Positions 36,105 to 46,562 of a DNA stretch of 64,000 nucleotides are shown piece after piece. Below the pieces are notes generated by a model. The model had not been told where the DNA came from. It ran no database searches and saw nothing but the letters and a program-made list of their open reading frames with translations. The stretch is from Astropecten irregularis (lineage: Eukaryota > Echinodermata > Asteroidea > Paxillosida > Astropectinidae), in contig OZ020248.1 of assembly GCA_963971285.1 (NCBI GenBank), positions 6,882,001-6,946,000 on the forward strand. The letters run 5' to 3'. The translations under genes were made by a program, and so were the position numbers. Positions within the stretch are counted from its first letter, which is position 1. The number at the start of each line of letters is the position of its first letter.

Positions 36105-36168
36105 GCAAGTCAGTTTTTAGGTTTCTTTGTACCAAGTTGTAGTACTATCATAGTAGATTCCGCATGAT

Positions 36169-37147
36169 CAGAGATGCAACTTTTCCGATTTTAATCGGAA
36201 ATCAGACTTTTTTCTATTTTCCACACCATTTCAGATTTTTTTCAGCATCAGGCTACTCTCGTAAAATGCTTTGAATTGTACAATTTATTTTGAAAAAAAC
36301 TAAAGATCGCAACCAAACTATCATGCACGCACGACCTGCACTGCGCGAATGAGTATTAAATCTCGCGCGTAGTCGCCATTCCAGTGTTAACGTCAGTCGT
36401 ACAGGGTAATTGCGGTATGAAATACGAAGGCCGGTGTTTTGTGGAGCCGTCAGTGACTGGAAATACGTTTATATATTGACCTTTGACACAAGTAATTGAC
36501 CAATAGCGCGTCTCGATCTCATGCGATGCACACAACGAATGCATGCACATAACAGCACATATTTACATGTAGGCCTACTCTGTATGTTGTTTCGTGCACG
36601 TGGGATTTATGCTGCTGATTCATTTGCGCTGTCACTTTTCGTTCGTATCAAATCAACAGGCCTACACATTTACAGAATGCAACATCTAATTGTCGACAGA
36701 AAAAAAAGATCTTTGTGGTATCGAAAAAGATGTCAAAGGCAAATTACAATGAAGAAACGGCTTGAAGAAAAGGAAGTTAAGTTTTAGGCCTAACGCAACG
36801 TCAGGCCTTCCTTCCTCCATTGTCATGGGCCTAGCTACCACGTAAGAAAACTTCGTTTGTCAGGCATGCCAGGTAGGACGCTGCCTTAGTTCTAGGGCTG
36901 AAAAGTTTGTCACGTACGTTTGTAATTCTTGAGTAAAATGTAACTCATGCTGCAACTCATCATAATTGTGAAAGACCAGTGAATATCGATAAACTTTCGT
37001 CTCCATATCCTAGCCGACTGCACAGCGTGTAAATTCACTCCCTTGGGTTGTGCCGTATGTCTACACACACGCCGCGGCACAGCGCACAAAATATTCATAC
37101 TCGCGGTCATTTTCCGATTTTTTTGGCATAGGTCAGTTGCATCTCTG
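36169..37147. mobile_element. 979-bp DNA transposon with 6-bp target duplication
   Basis: Ends are inverted 'CAGAGATGCAAC' (36169) and 'GTTGCATCTCTG' (37147), extended by a shared 'TTCCGATTTT' stretch. Flanked by 'CATGAT' at 36163-36168 and 37148-37153. CAGAGATG-type ends recall hAT elements, though 6 bp is short for a hAT target duplication. The interior is CpG-richer, with no transposase frame, so it is non-autonomous. Lies in the GC-AG intron of the myosin gene. Confidence 0.75.
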
Positions 37148-37352
37148 CATGATAACTTTGAGACCTCATGATCTTTTAGGTAGCAAATTATAAGGATAGA
37201 TTTTCAATGCTTTAAATATTTTTTTGGGGTAAGATAAAGAGATTGAGAGGAAGAGAAAATACTGAAGGTTCTAGAAGAATGCGTCTGAGAAATCTGATAA
37301 TAATGTGAGGGTTAAGAGTGACAGCATTGGTGTCATTGTCTGTGTGATTCAG

Positions 37353-40135
37353 GTACGTCATGCAAAGGAAGGAACGAAGACGGATCCATCCGAGGTTCTC
37401 TCAAATTCATGGGCAACCTGTCCAGATCACGCAAGAAGAACGGTAAGTACACAAACTCCGGACAGTATGGATATACCATTCACCCATTTCATGCATCTTA
37501 AAGGTACAGTACAGGATTGGTAACATACCCCAACAAAAATTTTCACAGATTTTTGTATAACTTTCAGGGTATGAAGATGGTGCTAGTAGAAATACACGTC
37601 TTTGCAGAAGCCTGCAGATTCTTCCTTCAGTACTTTCAGTACCTTTATTATTCAAACAATAAAATTTCTAATTTCTAATTTATCTGCTGCCGTCATCTTT
37701 GTTGGTGTCAGACAGCTTAGGCTTGTCATCAGAAGACATTTCTTTGTCATCTGCAATCATACTCTGAACTGGAATGTGGGGTGTCTGACAAATACATATA
37801 GCCCTTCTGCAATATCTGACATCCAATATCGATCCTTCTTTTCAGGCACGAAGAAGCCCAGTCAAGATGAGGAGCAGGACTTGTCTGAGTACCTGGATGC
37901 CGTGTCCTTCACCAACTCCCCCATCCAGGTATCCCTCCTACAGTACCCCTCAGCTGCCATCAATAAACTGGCCCTGGAATGCTTCCTCGGTAAGCTCAAA
38001 TAGTCAATACGTACAGTTCAAACAATGCGTTCATCACCACAAGAGGGCGCTGTAGGATGGCGCAGTCCGTTAAACAATTGAATCAGACCGAAATGAAACG
38101 ATCTGATATAAATCATCAGGGGTCGATTTCATGAAGCCCTACGAGCGATAGTAACTTGGATTATGACGGATAACTCTTTCTTTCCTACGTAGGGTTGCAA
38201 TTATGCACCATATAACTCCTATGATCAAGTTACGATGAGTTTGGTGAAATAGACCCCTGGGACAGATTTTACTAACGCTTTACGATCATCGCTAAAGCCC
38301 AAATCCATTGCTAAACGGAAAATGGCTACGCAAAGTATAAGAGATCAATTTTCCGTTTAGCGATGGATTTGGGCTTTAGCGATGATCGCAAAGGTTTAGT
38401 AGATCGGCCCCAGATCATAAATCAACACGATGAATGCTCATTTTCTCAGTTGTTCACTCTCTCCTGTGAATGAACCACAGTGTATAGCCAGACATTAAAA
38501 TCTGTTCATACTTGTGATAAATATGATAAACTAATATTATAAAGCCCATATCACAATTAAGAAAGTAAAAGTCACTATTTGCTGGCTGGTATAATTAATT
38601 CTGGAAATTTGGTTACATTTACATTCCTGAAACCATCCCAGCTCCCTGGGGAGAACAAAATTGAACGCGAAAGTATGGAATTCCAATTTGATTTTTTTTA
38701 TCCAGCTCTGATGCAAATCATGGGAGATTATCCTTTGAATGCGAATGCATCGACATCACCGCAGGAGGCACTAAATGGCAGGATGAGCTTCATCTTGAAG
38801 GTAGGTATACACCGCTTCGACGGCACGATATACTGTCCGCCATTACTGCAGTGTCCCCGTTTTACTTTTGTCCGGCAACAAAAGAATTTACGCTCCGCCA
38901 CACTCTATAACTGCAGGGTGTATAATTCCCATGTTTAGGGGACGTACACCCTGCAATATAGAGTATGGTGGATGTAAATTCTTTCGTTACCGGACAAAAG
39001 GCAGGCGGGGACACTGCAGTAATGGCAGGTGTTTCCTACCTCCATGGTCGCGCCGTCGGATCGGATGTACATGTACAGGCCCAAATATCCACTCCCACCA
39101 TCTCATCAGGTACTCATCTGACAGAATTTCACATTTTAATGCACATCGATGGTGCTTCATTCATGGTTCAGATTTCACACAACATTAAGGGACAGAAACT
39201 TTACTACTGGCTGGACCAGCCACTGAAAAGTCAGGCCAGGAGTGGGCTTTGCCTGGGGTCTTTGGCTTCTATAATCCCCAGCCTTGAACTAATAACCTCA
39301 AGCCTCTGCTGTTGTGGATCAGCGTTGGCATAAACCTGATTGACAGACTGAGTCCACATTGATCATGGACTATCCACTATCCAAAAGCCTGGCTTTATTG
39401 ATTTGGAGCAGCTCTGTTGTAGTGAAGTTCAGGGCTGACAAGAGGAGGATTTCATCAGGCCCCTTAGCCTAGGTCCAGTCAAGCTATTCAGTGGCTGAGA
39501 CGACCGAGTATTAAGTTGTTAGTGACTGTCTTAATTCTTCAAAGGTTTGCTTCGGTCACCGTGAGATATGTGATGAAATCTACTGCCAAGTCATCAAGCT
39601 GACAACCAGAAACAGGAGCTCTAAGAAGTGAGTAAATAGTCATTGAAAGTTGAAGAAAGAAAAATAACCAAAGTGGGGTTTGAACCTGCGACCTCCAGAA
39701 TACCATTCCAGTTGCTCTTCCAATGACCAACAGCTATCCAGTGCTATGTTGAATGCATCCCAAATTGTCAATTATCTTTGTTCATCAACCAAAATAATGA
39801 TCTAAACTATATGATGCTTAGAGTTTGGAAGGCCTGATATGTCAGTCCTCTTAGCTTTTTTCTGAATGATCCGTTACTTGAGGGAAATCTCCTCTCATTT
39901 CAATTCCAGATTGAGTCTTCAAAATGGCTGGCGTTTCTTCGCCCTCCTGACTGCCATCTTCCAGTGTTCACCCATCCTGAAGCTCTACCTCTTCCAGTAT
40001 CTGACCATGGTCGCCCACACGGCCGACTTCAAGTTTGGTGGCATGGCCGGCGTATGTCTGTATAATCTACGCAAGACGTTCAGGTTTGGTGGAAGGCGCT
40101 TGATGCCTGGACCTGAGGAAGTAGAGCATCTATTG
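37353..40135 (+). CDS. MYO15: Myosin XV exons: MyTH4 domain
   Basis: Five exons: 37353-37442, 37846-37989, 38706-38800, 39545-39627 and 39910-40135. They read through 'EYLDAVSFTNSPIQVSLL', 'KLALECFLALMQIMGDYPL', 'CDEIYCQVIKLTTRN', 'LQNGWRFFALLTAIFQCS' and 'NLRKTFRFGGRRLMPGPEE'. These align block by block with MYO15A ('FTKTPLQESLIELS', 'ATDMFLAVMRFMGD', 'RDECYCQVVKQITDN', 'CQRGWRLLYIVTAYHSCS', 'NLQKTLRFGGR'). MyTH4 domains bind microtubules and tail cargo. All borders are GT-AG with consistent phases, and there are no lesions in this part. Confidence 0.9.
37500..37600 (+). mobile_element. MITE fragment (left end only)
   Basis: 'TTAAAGGTACAGTACAGGAT' then 'TTTCAGGGTATGAAGATGGT'. Breaks off after 'TAGTAGAAATACA'. 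Confidence 0.6.
38115..38415. mobile_element. Two foldback elements back to back
   Basis: 38120-38265 ('GGGGTCGATTTCATGAAG' facing 'GGTGAAATAGACCCC') and 38270-38415 ('ACTAACGCTTTACGATCATC' facing 'GATGATCGCAAAGG'). The second belongs to the same family as 12261-12565. Confidence 0.75.
38810..39065. mobile_element. Foldback element, CCGACGGC family
   Basis: Arms face each other around 'CCCATGTTTAGGGGACGTAC'. Outer arm 'GACGGCACGATATACTGTCC', inner arm 'TTTGTCCGGCAACAAAAG' and 'ACTCTATAACTGCAGGGTGT'. A second copy is at 43728-43985. Both lie in myosin introns and have no coding capacity. Confidence 0.8.
39640..39735 (-). mobile_element. tRNA-derived SINE fragment
   Basis: Minus strand shows 'CGCAGGTTCAAACCCC' (B box) followed by an A-rich tail, as at 35228. 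Begins 13 bases after the exon that ends at 39627. Confidence 0.55.
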
Positions 40136-40499
40136 GTAAGGATTCCTCCTGTATAAATGCTTGTCTCCATTTGGGTCAATTATTTCTATACAAGGACAAA
40201 GAAATTAAGACACTGGCGTCAGTTTCGCATGTGATACCTCCCTCGATAACGAGGACCACACTGTGGATAATTCTGCATGCATGTACTTGCTCCAGCCCGT
40301 GGCAAAAAGTGAAGCGCAACAAAACTTGCTTTATCCATGAAAACCCGCTCTCCGTGTAAAGCCAGAGCATGGTTTATGCACAATAGATGTAAATACATAT
40401 CCATTTGATTATTTACACGTTACAGAACACGTACGAATATATAAGTTAAAATGATGTGACTTGTCACCTTGCCATTATTGTTTGCTATGAAATTATAGC

Positions 40500-40685
40500 T
40501 TTGCGGGCACTAAATGGTCATCGCAAGATATTCGTCGCTAAGTGGACCTATGTGATGAGAAATTCATCGCAAATTTTTAGTGAAATCCGTCTTTTAAATC
40601 TATCGCTACTTTGCGATCGATGTTCCGTTTAGCGATGGATTTGGGCTTCAGCGATGATCGTAAAGCATTAGTGAAATCGACCCCA
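40500..40685. mobile_element. Foldback element, GCTAAAGCCC family, diverged
   Basis: Right arm 'GCGATGGATTTGGGCTTCAG' and 'GTGAAATCGACCCC' is well kept; the left arm is degraded. Confidence 0.6.
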
Positions 40686-40766
40686 GGCTTTAATTTTGAC
40701 ACTACCAAGAGAGTCCAACTAAAGTTGGACATGTATCAAGGTATTGCGTGACCATTATCCCCCTAG

Positions 40767-43700
40767 GCCGGCCGTATGACGCGACGCCAAAACGTCCATC
40801 TACCTGGCAACTTGCAGACAATTGTCAAGGTATCAGCCAGTACAGTAGTGACATCCTGGAAGAGGTATGCAGCGAGATGAACATACAACAGCCTGCAGCT
40901 ATTGAGGAGTTTAATCTCTTTGGACTGGTGCCTGCAAGTAAGTGCCAGCTTAGAATGTTGGAGACAAATTTGTACGGGCATTTTAGCCTTTGAGAGAGAC
41001 CCTACGCACCTTTGAGGAAGACCCTGCTGGGATCAAAATGTCAGGCCCTCCTAACCCTGAGCAATTTGTACGCACGTTTAGGCTCTCTGAGAGATCCTGT
41101 CTGGATTGAAAGGTCAAACCTAGCCCCTAACTCTAAGCTTCTTTCAGAAAGATCCTGCTGAGATTGAAACATTATGCCCTCCTAACTCTAAGCATCTTTG
41201 AGAAAGATCCTGCTAAAGATTGAAACATCAGGCCCTCCTAACAAGCAACTTTGAGAAAAATCCTGCTAGAATTGAAACATCAGGCCCTCCTAACAAGCAT
41301 CTTTGAGAAAGATCCTCCTAGGATTGAAACATCAGGCCCTCCTAATTCTACGCAAGATTTGAGAAAATCCTGCTAGAATTCAAACATCAGGCCATCCTAA
41401 CTCTAAGCATCTTTGAGAAAGATCCTGCTAAAGATTGAAACATCAGGCCCTCCTAACAAGCATCTTTGAGAAAGATCCTGCAAGGACTGAAACATCAGGC
41501 CCTCCTAATTCTAAGCAAAATGTGAGATAAATCCTGCTAGAATTGAAACATCAGGCCCTCCTAATTCTAAGCATCTTTGAGAAAGATCCTGCTAGGATTA
41601 AAACATCAGGCCCTCCTAACTCTAAGCATCTTTGAGAAAGATCCTGCTAGGATTGAAACATCAGACCCTCCTAACTCTAAGCATCTTTGAGAAAGATCCT
41701 GCTAGGATTAAAACACCAGGCCCTCCTAACTCTAAGCATCTTTGAGAAAGATCCTGCTAGGATTGAAACATCAGGCCCTCCTAACTCTAAGCATCTTTGA
41801 GAAAGATCCTGCCAGAATTGAAACACCAGGCCCTCCTCACTCTAAGCATCTTTGAGAAAGATCCTACTAGGATTGAAACATCAGGCTATCCTAACTCTAA
41901 GAATCTTTGAGAAAGATCCTGCTGGGTTCAAAGTGAATTTTTTCACAGACTCTTTTCAACACAACTCTTTTCAAACATTGATTGTTTGTGTCCATGTGTT
42001 ACTTAGAGAACAGAGTGGTCAGCTTGCAGCATACAGATTATTTGATGGACGCCATGACCCACTTCAACAACCAAGGATGCCAGTGCGCTCTCCTCTTCAA
42101 GAAAGTCTTGTGGTACCAGCCCATGCATATTACCAACAGCTTGCATGCAGCTGTCATCTATAATCAGGTACTGCTTGAATATCAGTCACTTCATGTTTCA
42201 TGTTTGTGTCCAGCTTTCCTTCATAGCTGATCCTCCTGTGCGGCATATCGACCTCTCTCTTGAGAACTAACCAGAGCACATTGGCTGGAACGTAGAGTTA
42301 ATACTCGAGGTTCTTTTATTATTATTTAATTCATTTTATTTATTTATTTCTGGTAATGACACCAAGGATTCCTCAAAAGCTCTCTAGGCACTGTAGCTTG
42401 AAAGCCTGATGAAGCCTTTTTTTATGGAAAATGATGAGAAGAAGATACAGTTTTAGAGGTGGGAGGAAAACCCCAGAGTACTATTCTGGGTATAATCCCA
42501 CAGAATCAGGTAGGGACTGAAAACCCAATCCACTTGTGGACCAAGCCGGACTTAGATCCGGTCCACAGAAGTGAAAGGCGAGGAAAGAACCGCTAAGCCA
42601 ACCTGACTCCCCAGTCACTTCTTTCCAAAAGAATATAACGGTATATCCGCAAGTCTTCTATCTGAGAATCCTAATTGATGAGCTTTTGGTAATTTTTTGG
42701 TCTATGCAGGTCCTGCCGGATTACCAGAGTGGTCATCTGATTGTCATGGAGGGTAACACACTGAGTGACCAGCAGCAAGCTAAGATCGTTACACTGGCCA
42801 TACTGCAGCACAGAGCGGCTGATAAAATCCAAATACCTACACTGTGAGTATTAAACAATATGATATTACTGGGTAGAAATCTGTATAATAGTACATTTAT
42901 TAATACATGTATTGCATAATTATCAGTCATTCTCCGGCCAGGGGCGGATCCAGGGGAGTGTGGGGATGCCGTTTAATGATGGATTTGAGCTATAGCGATC
43001 GATGGTCGTATAAAGCGTTAGTGAAATTCAAAAAGCAAGCGCATGATTTTTTTCATGTGCACTCAACAAGCACTGAGTATGTGCTCATCCGCGTTGGTGA
43101 AGGGCGAGCCTAATTTGCATATAATCTCAATCATGTGACCTAACAGGAAGGACCTTGCCTAGCTGGTACCGCCTACCCTCATCCACCACATGAATCAACA
43201 GCAGTGGTTGAATCTAATCCATGCTGAGCTTCCATTGCAGGAATCCACCACTCCACAAGAAGCTCAGACACAGTTTATCAACACAGTCACCAGCTGGCCG
43301 CTCTTTGGATCCACTTTCTTCGACATCGCCGTGAGTATTAAATTATACGGTGGATTAAAGGCACTGGGCTCTCACCAATGTGGCCGGGGTTCGAACCTGG
43401 ATGATCTACTTTCTTTGACATTGTGAGTATTCAGGATATATGAATTATAGGGTGGAAGTAAGGCACTAGCTGGCCCATCACCAATGTTTCCAGGGTTCGA
43501 ACCCAACCTGGGTCATTATGTGAGTAGGCTTTTGCGTATGTTCTCAAGCTCTGTGCTCCATGCTATTATTTTTGTATGCATCGTGTCAGAGTTCAACATC
43601 CTCGGATCCATATAGTACAGTTTCCAAGCGAGACATTTGCGTCTCGTTCTTTGCAGTTTTAGGATGAACAAGTGAAACGCTCATTGATCTCCTCCTAGTA

Positions 43701-44794
43701 ATAATTGTTAGGAATGCAATGCAAGTATAGACCGATCCGACGGCACGATATACTGTCCACCATTACTGCAGTGTCCCCGCCTGCCTTTTGACCAGCAACA
43801 AAGAATTTACGCTCTGCCGCACTCTATAATTGCAGGGTGTATATGTCCCATGATTAGGGGACGTACACCCTGCAGTATAGAGTGCGGTGGTTGTAAATTC
43901 TTTTGTTGCCGGACAAAATACGGGTGGGGACACACCAGTAATGGCAGGTGTTTTCTACCTCCATGGCCGTGCCGTCGGATTGTGGTGTATAGGGCATACG
44001 AGGGAGATATGACTGGTCTACTTAGGCCTTTCTTCGTTTGGTTGACTGAACATACATCATGATGATTCGATCCCAACATCAGCACTGGTGCAGTGAACAT
44101 CTCAACCTTTTAACAATACCTACTGATTGCTTAGCCATAATAAACTGAGCTAAGTTCATTACAAACACCAATAAAACATTTATCACGGAATGCTCTTTTT
44201 TTGTTCTTTCGTTGTCGTCTTTCAGCACGTATCTGATTCTCATGTCGGTGGAGGATGTCTGCTTGCCATCAATAAGGCTGGAATATTCTTCTTACATCCA
44301 CAGTCTCACGTACGTATCCCTCGGATATTTTTATAATTCCAAACCTCTAAAGATGTACGGGCCAATATGAATATTTTGATATTTACCAAGGCATTAGCAT
44401 TGAGGAATTTCATTGGTCAAAACCAATGCTTGGGTATACGAGACAAAATGCAACAAGAAAGTGATGTACATCCCAGAGAAATGTGATGTACAATTTGTAT
44501 TCTTCCCACTGACAACACAGAAAATGGAACCCAATCAATATGATCAGAGTACATGACTCACAATTGAGTATCAACAGGCAAGACCAGGCACCCGTATACC
44601 CGAATCTTTATCATCTTCACAATATTACTCTAGACAATTTTGATGATTGAATTTTGCAGGAGGTCTTGGTGACTCACAGCTTTGAAGAGGTGGTCTCCTC
44701 GCGCTACCTGAAAGGGAACGACGGCAGGGAGTATGTGGATCTGAAATGTGGTAACCTGATGGTGCAGAGAGTTACCAGGCTACAGACCAAACAA
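40767..44794 (+). CDS. MYO15: Myosin XV exons: FERM domain, two lesions
   Basis: Six exons: 40767-40937, 42007-42167, 42710-42843, 43147-43330, 44226-44309, 44660-44794. The first starts 'AGRMTRRQNVHLPGNLQTIV' (MYO15A 'AGRSSKRQLFLLPGGLERHL'). It then shifts frame near 40848 to 'DILEEVCSEMNIQQPAAIEE'; its length is a multiple of three where the flanking phases need one base more. Later blocks: 'LLFKKVLWYQPMHI', 'QHRAADKIQIPTL', 'HMNQQQWLNLIHAEL', 'SWPLFGSTFFDIA', 'CLLAINKAGIFFLHPQSHE'. In exon 43147-43330 the codon after 'LKDLA' is TAG. The end of that exon, including its donor, is duplicated just downstream (43405-43500). Confidence 0.85.
40990..41935 (+). repeat. 55-bp minisatellite built from the hairpin family
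   Basis: About 17-18 diverged units of 'TCTAAGCATCTTTGAGAAAG' + 'ATCCTGCTAGGATTGAAACA' + 'TCAGGCCCTCCTAAC'. Each unit carries a possible GATCCT/AGGATT stem followed by GAAAC. It lies inside a FERM-domain intron of the myosin, 53 bp after a splice donor. The unit matches the end of the interspersed element seen at 34440, 49430 and 59085, so the array grew from one inserted copy. Confidence 0.9.
42300..42610. repeat. Degraded SINE-like element
   Basis: Contains 'GGTGGGAGGAAAACCCCAGA', 'CCACTTGTGGACCAAGCCGG' and 'AAGTGAAAGGCGAGGAAAG' ending 'GCTAAGCCAACCTGACTCCC'. This arrangement recurs in invertebrate SINE-like tails as I recall them; there is no B box with full consensus. Confidence 0.4.
43040..43130 (+). 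mobile_element. Fragment of the tRNA-like foldback element
   Basis: 'CAAGCACTGAGTATGTGCTC' and 'GTTGGTGAAGGGCGAGCCTA' match the outer right arm at 30140-30205. It ends about 20 bp before the acceptor of the exon at 43147. Confidence 0.65.
43311..43510 (+). repeat. ~95-bp tandem duplication of an exon end
   Basis: 43311-43400 and 43405-43510 both contain 'CTTTCTT(C/T)GACAT', a 'GTGAGTATT' donor, 'AAAGGCACTGGG' or 'TAAGGCACTAGC', 'CACCAATGT' and a B-box-like 'GGGTTCGAACC'. The second is a diverged copy of the last codons and 5' splice site of the FERM exon ending at 43330, so a decoy donor is present at about 43421. Confidence 0.75.
43728..43985. mobile_element. Foldback element, CCGACGGC family, copy 2
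   Basis: 'CCGACGGCACGATATACTGT' at 43738, returning as 'CCATGGCCGTGCCGTCGG' at 43962-43979. Matches 38810-39065 along its length. Confidence 0.8.
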
Positions 44795-45194
44795 GTGAGG
44801 ACAGATTGATTTATTATAACTCAACTTCAGAAAGCACCTCGGTCTATAGCATCAAGTTCAATCAATTTAGAGTCATCAGACGAGAGGCTATACAGAGCAG
44901 AAGCAGGCTTCTTTATAGTCAGTTATCCTATTTTATTTTAAAACTTATCAGCTCTGTTATTTCAATCCTAAATATGGCTCTGCGTTTGTGACGTCACATT
45001 CAAATGTTCGGACAAATAAGTCGCACGTTGCCCAATTAACTTACACGTAAACATTGTGAATGTTGGCCAGAACATCCGGGTAAAAAGGGCGTATTCTATA
45101 AATAGCTTTAGTGCAGAGCCCTATTGCAGACAAATTTACATTTTGTCTGTGAAATGTGAAGTATGTAGTTAACCAGTTTTTAGCCGTCGGTTGA

Positions 45195-45310
45195 GAAAGC
45201 TAGGATCCTGCTAGAATCGGAATGCCAGGCCCTCTTTACACCATTTTGTATTTCAGTGTCATTAGTTTGGTTGATGAGCAGTTTGCGGCAAACTGTTACT
45301 TGTATTCACC
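45195..45310 (+). mobile_element. Hairpin-family fragment
   Basis: 'GGATCCTGCTAGAATCGGAA', 'CAGGCCCTC' and 'TTGATGAGCAGTTTGCGGC' match the family at 34440 and 49430. Confidence 0.55.
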
Positions 45311-45439
45311 TGTTTATGAAATGGACATCATTTGAGTGATGTGGTAGAATATCTGCCCAGATTCTTGGAGGCAGGTTTTGTAACACTCAATGGCGGCACT
45401 GCCCACAGATGAGACCTATTAGCTGCATGATACGTGAGC

Positions 45440-45710
45440 GCCAGATGCTACTGTACACGGTGTGGCTAGATTCACTTTGAGCGATCCTGCCAGGCGAATT
45501 CTCTCTATGAGAGAACCTACTGGTAGGACTCTCCTAGTAGGGCGTCCACATGACAAGCGGTTGCGTCAGGTGGATCTTTATTTTGCTGAGATGGGGATGG
45601 GTCGTGTAGCTGCCTAGGGGATGGCTATCAGAAGACCGAAGGAGTACCCCTCGAAGGTAGATGTGGCAATGCACTGCTGCGGCGCATGCTTCCACAGATT
45701 TATTGATTGA
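45440..45710 (+). mobile_element. LINE fragment, second copy
   Basis: DNA is collinear with 35555-35840 ('GCGATCCTGCCAGGCGAATT', 'GAACCTACTGGTAGGACT', 'TTTTGCTGAGATGGGGATGG') but its frame is broken several times. 5'-truncated, like the other copy. Confidence 0.7.
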
Positions 45711-45845
45711 TTGCCCACACATACAGATATTCCGTCAAATGCGTCATCATGTTGTACTCATATGCACTAGATAGAGGGATTAGTTTGAGGCCTGCTACGT
45801 TTCAGTTCATTCTTGCAGTTATTCTTGTTTTCGTTGACATTTCAG

Positions 45846-46562
45846 AGCACTGAGATTATCAGCCTGATCGGCCAGCACATCCAGTCCCAGATAACCAGCA
45901 AGTACAAGCCTGAACAGGCAGAGAGCATCACCGACTACAACCACGTCAACGGCAGCGTTTACCCTCCCGGTGGCAGTCATCAAGGCCAGGAGAGCCCCAG
46001 CAGCCCTGCCAAGCGTTGGGGCGGGGTAGCCACCCCGATCCAAGAGGCATCTAGACAAGTTGCACGATCCCCAAGCAGAATCTTCATTCAGAATCGACCT
46101 GGTGGCATCCCTGAGATGAAATCCTTTAAACCTCCCTCGCCTCGAACAGGCCAAGATGTCTCTGTTTCGAAAAACCAAGGCTTGCCGCATCGGCATCAAG
46201 GAGCATCAACATCCACCGAGCCTCCCTTCATGAATTCGGCCAATGCTCGGCAGCTGGACTCCAACTGGATCTTAGCTCCTAAGCCCGAGACGGGACACAC
46301 CCGGCAACCCTCATGGGATGGAGCATCTCCTGGCACCAACAACGCCATCCAGGAACGGGGAGCCAAAGGCCATCCTTCCCCTTCAAGGCCCTCCAATGAG
46401 AACATCCTGAAGATGGGAAATCCACGATCTGCAGCTACAAGACAGAGTGCAGCCCTCCCCGCAACCAGAACGGGGCAAGTTGCAAACGGTAACATTCAGA
46501 CCAGTCCGAGCGGAAGGAGAATGGCCCCGTCCCCACCTGGGTTCTATGCTGGACGAAAGTAA
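45846..46562 (+). CDS. MYO15: Myosin XV last exon: FERM end and Ser/Pro-rich tail
   Basis: Opens 'STEIISLIGQHIQSQITSKY', the last FERM (PH-like) helix, then runs for about 200 residues of low-complexity Ser, Pro, Gly, Gln and Arg ('SPSSPAKRWGGVATP', 'APKPETGHTRQPSWDG') to TAA at 46560. Vertebrate MYO15A ends soon after the FERM domain, so this extension is unusual. It does not end in the ITLL-type PDZ ligand of the vertebrate protein but in 'PPGFYAGRK'. The exon is open along its whole length despite the lesions upstream, which argues for recent inactivation or for assembly errors. Acceptor 'TTGACATTTCAG'. Confidence 0.8.
   Translation, partial: STEIISLIGQHIQSQITSKYKPEQAESITDYNHVNGSVYPPGGSHQGQESPSSPAKRWGGVATPIQEASRQVARSPSRIFIQNRPGGIPEMKSFKPPSPRTGQDVSVSKNQGLPHRHQGASTSTEPPFMNSANARQLDSNWILAPKPETGHTRQPSWDGASPGTNNAIQERGAKGHPSPSRPSNENILKMGNPRSAATRQSAALPATRTGQVANGNIQTSPSGRRMAPSPPGFYAGRK

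Larger units (their letters stand above)
31080..46562 (+). pseudogene. MYO15: Class XV unconventional myosin, C-terminal part, with coding lesions
   Basis: At least 15 exons from 34818 to 46562 encode, in order, the end of an SH3 domain, a MyTH4 domain, a FERM domain and a Ser/Pro-rich tail, about 830 residues collinear with the vertebrate MYO15A C-terminus. Class XV myosins are actin motors that carry cargo to the tips of stereocilia and filopodia through this tail. Exon borders and phases agree throughout except at two places: a net one-base loss near 40848 in the first FERM exon, and an in-frame TAG at 43160. A TAA at 31665 may be a third. The motor and first MyTH4 are absent; the lectin gene lies immediately upstream on the same strand, so the locus is either a partial duplicate or the rest lies beyond the window with the lectin nested. 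The other exons, including 239 codons of the last, are open, so any inactivation is recent. Assembly error or a null allele is the alternative. Confidence 0.7.
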
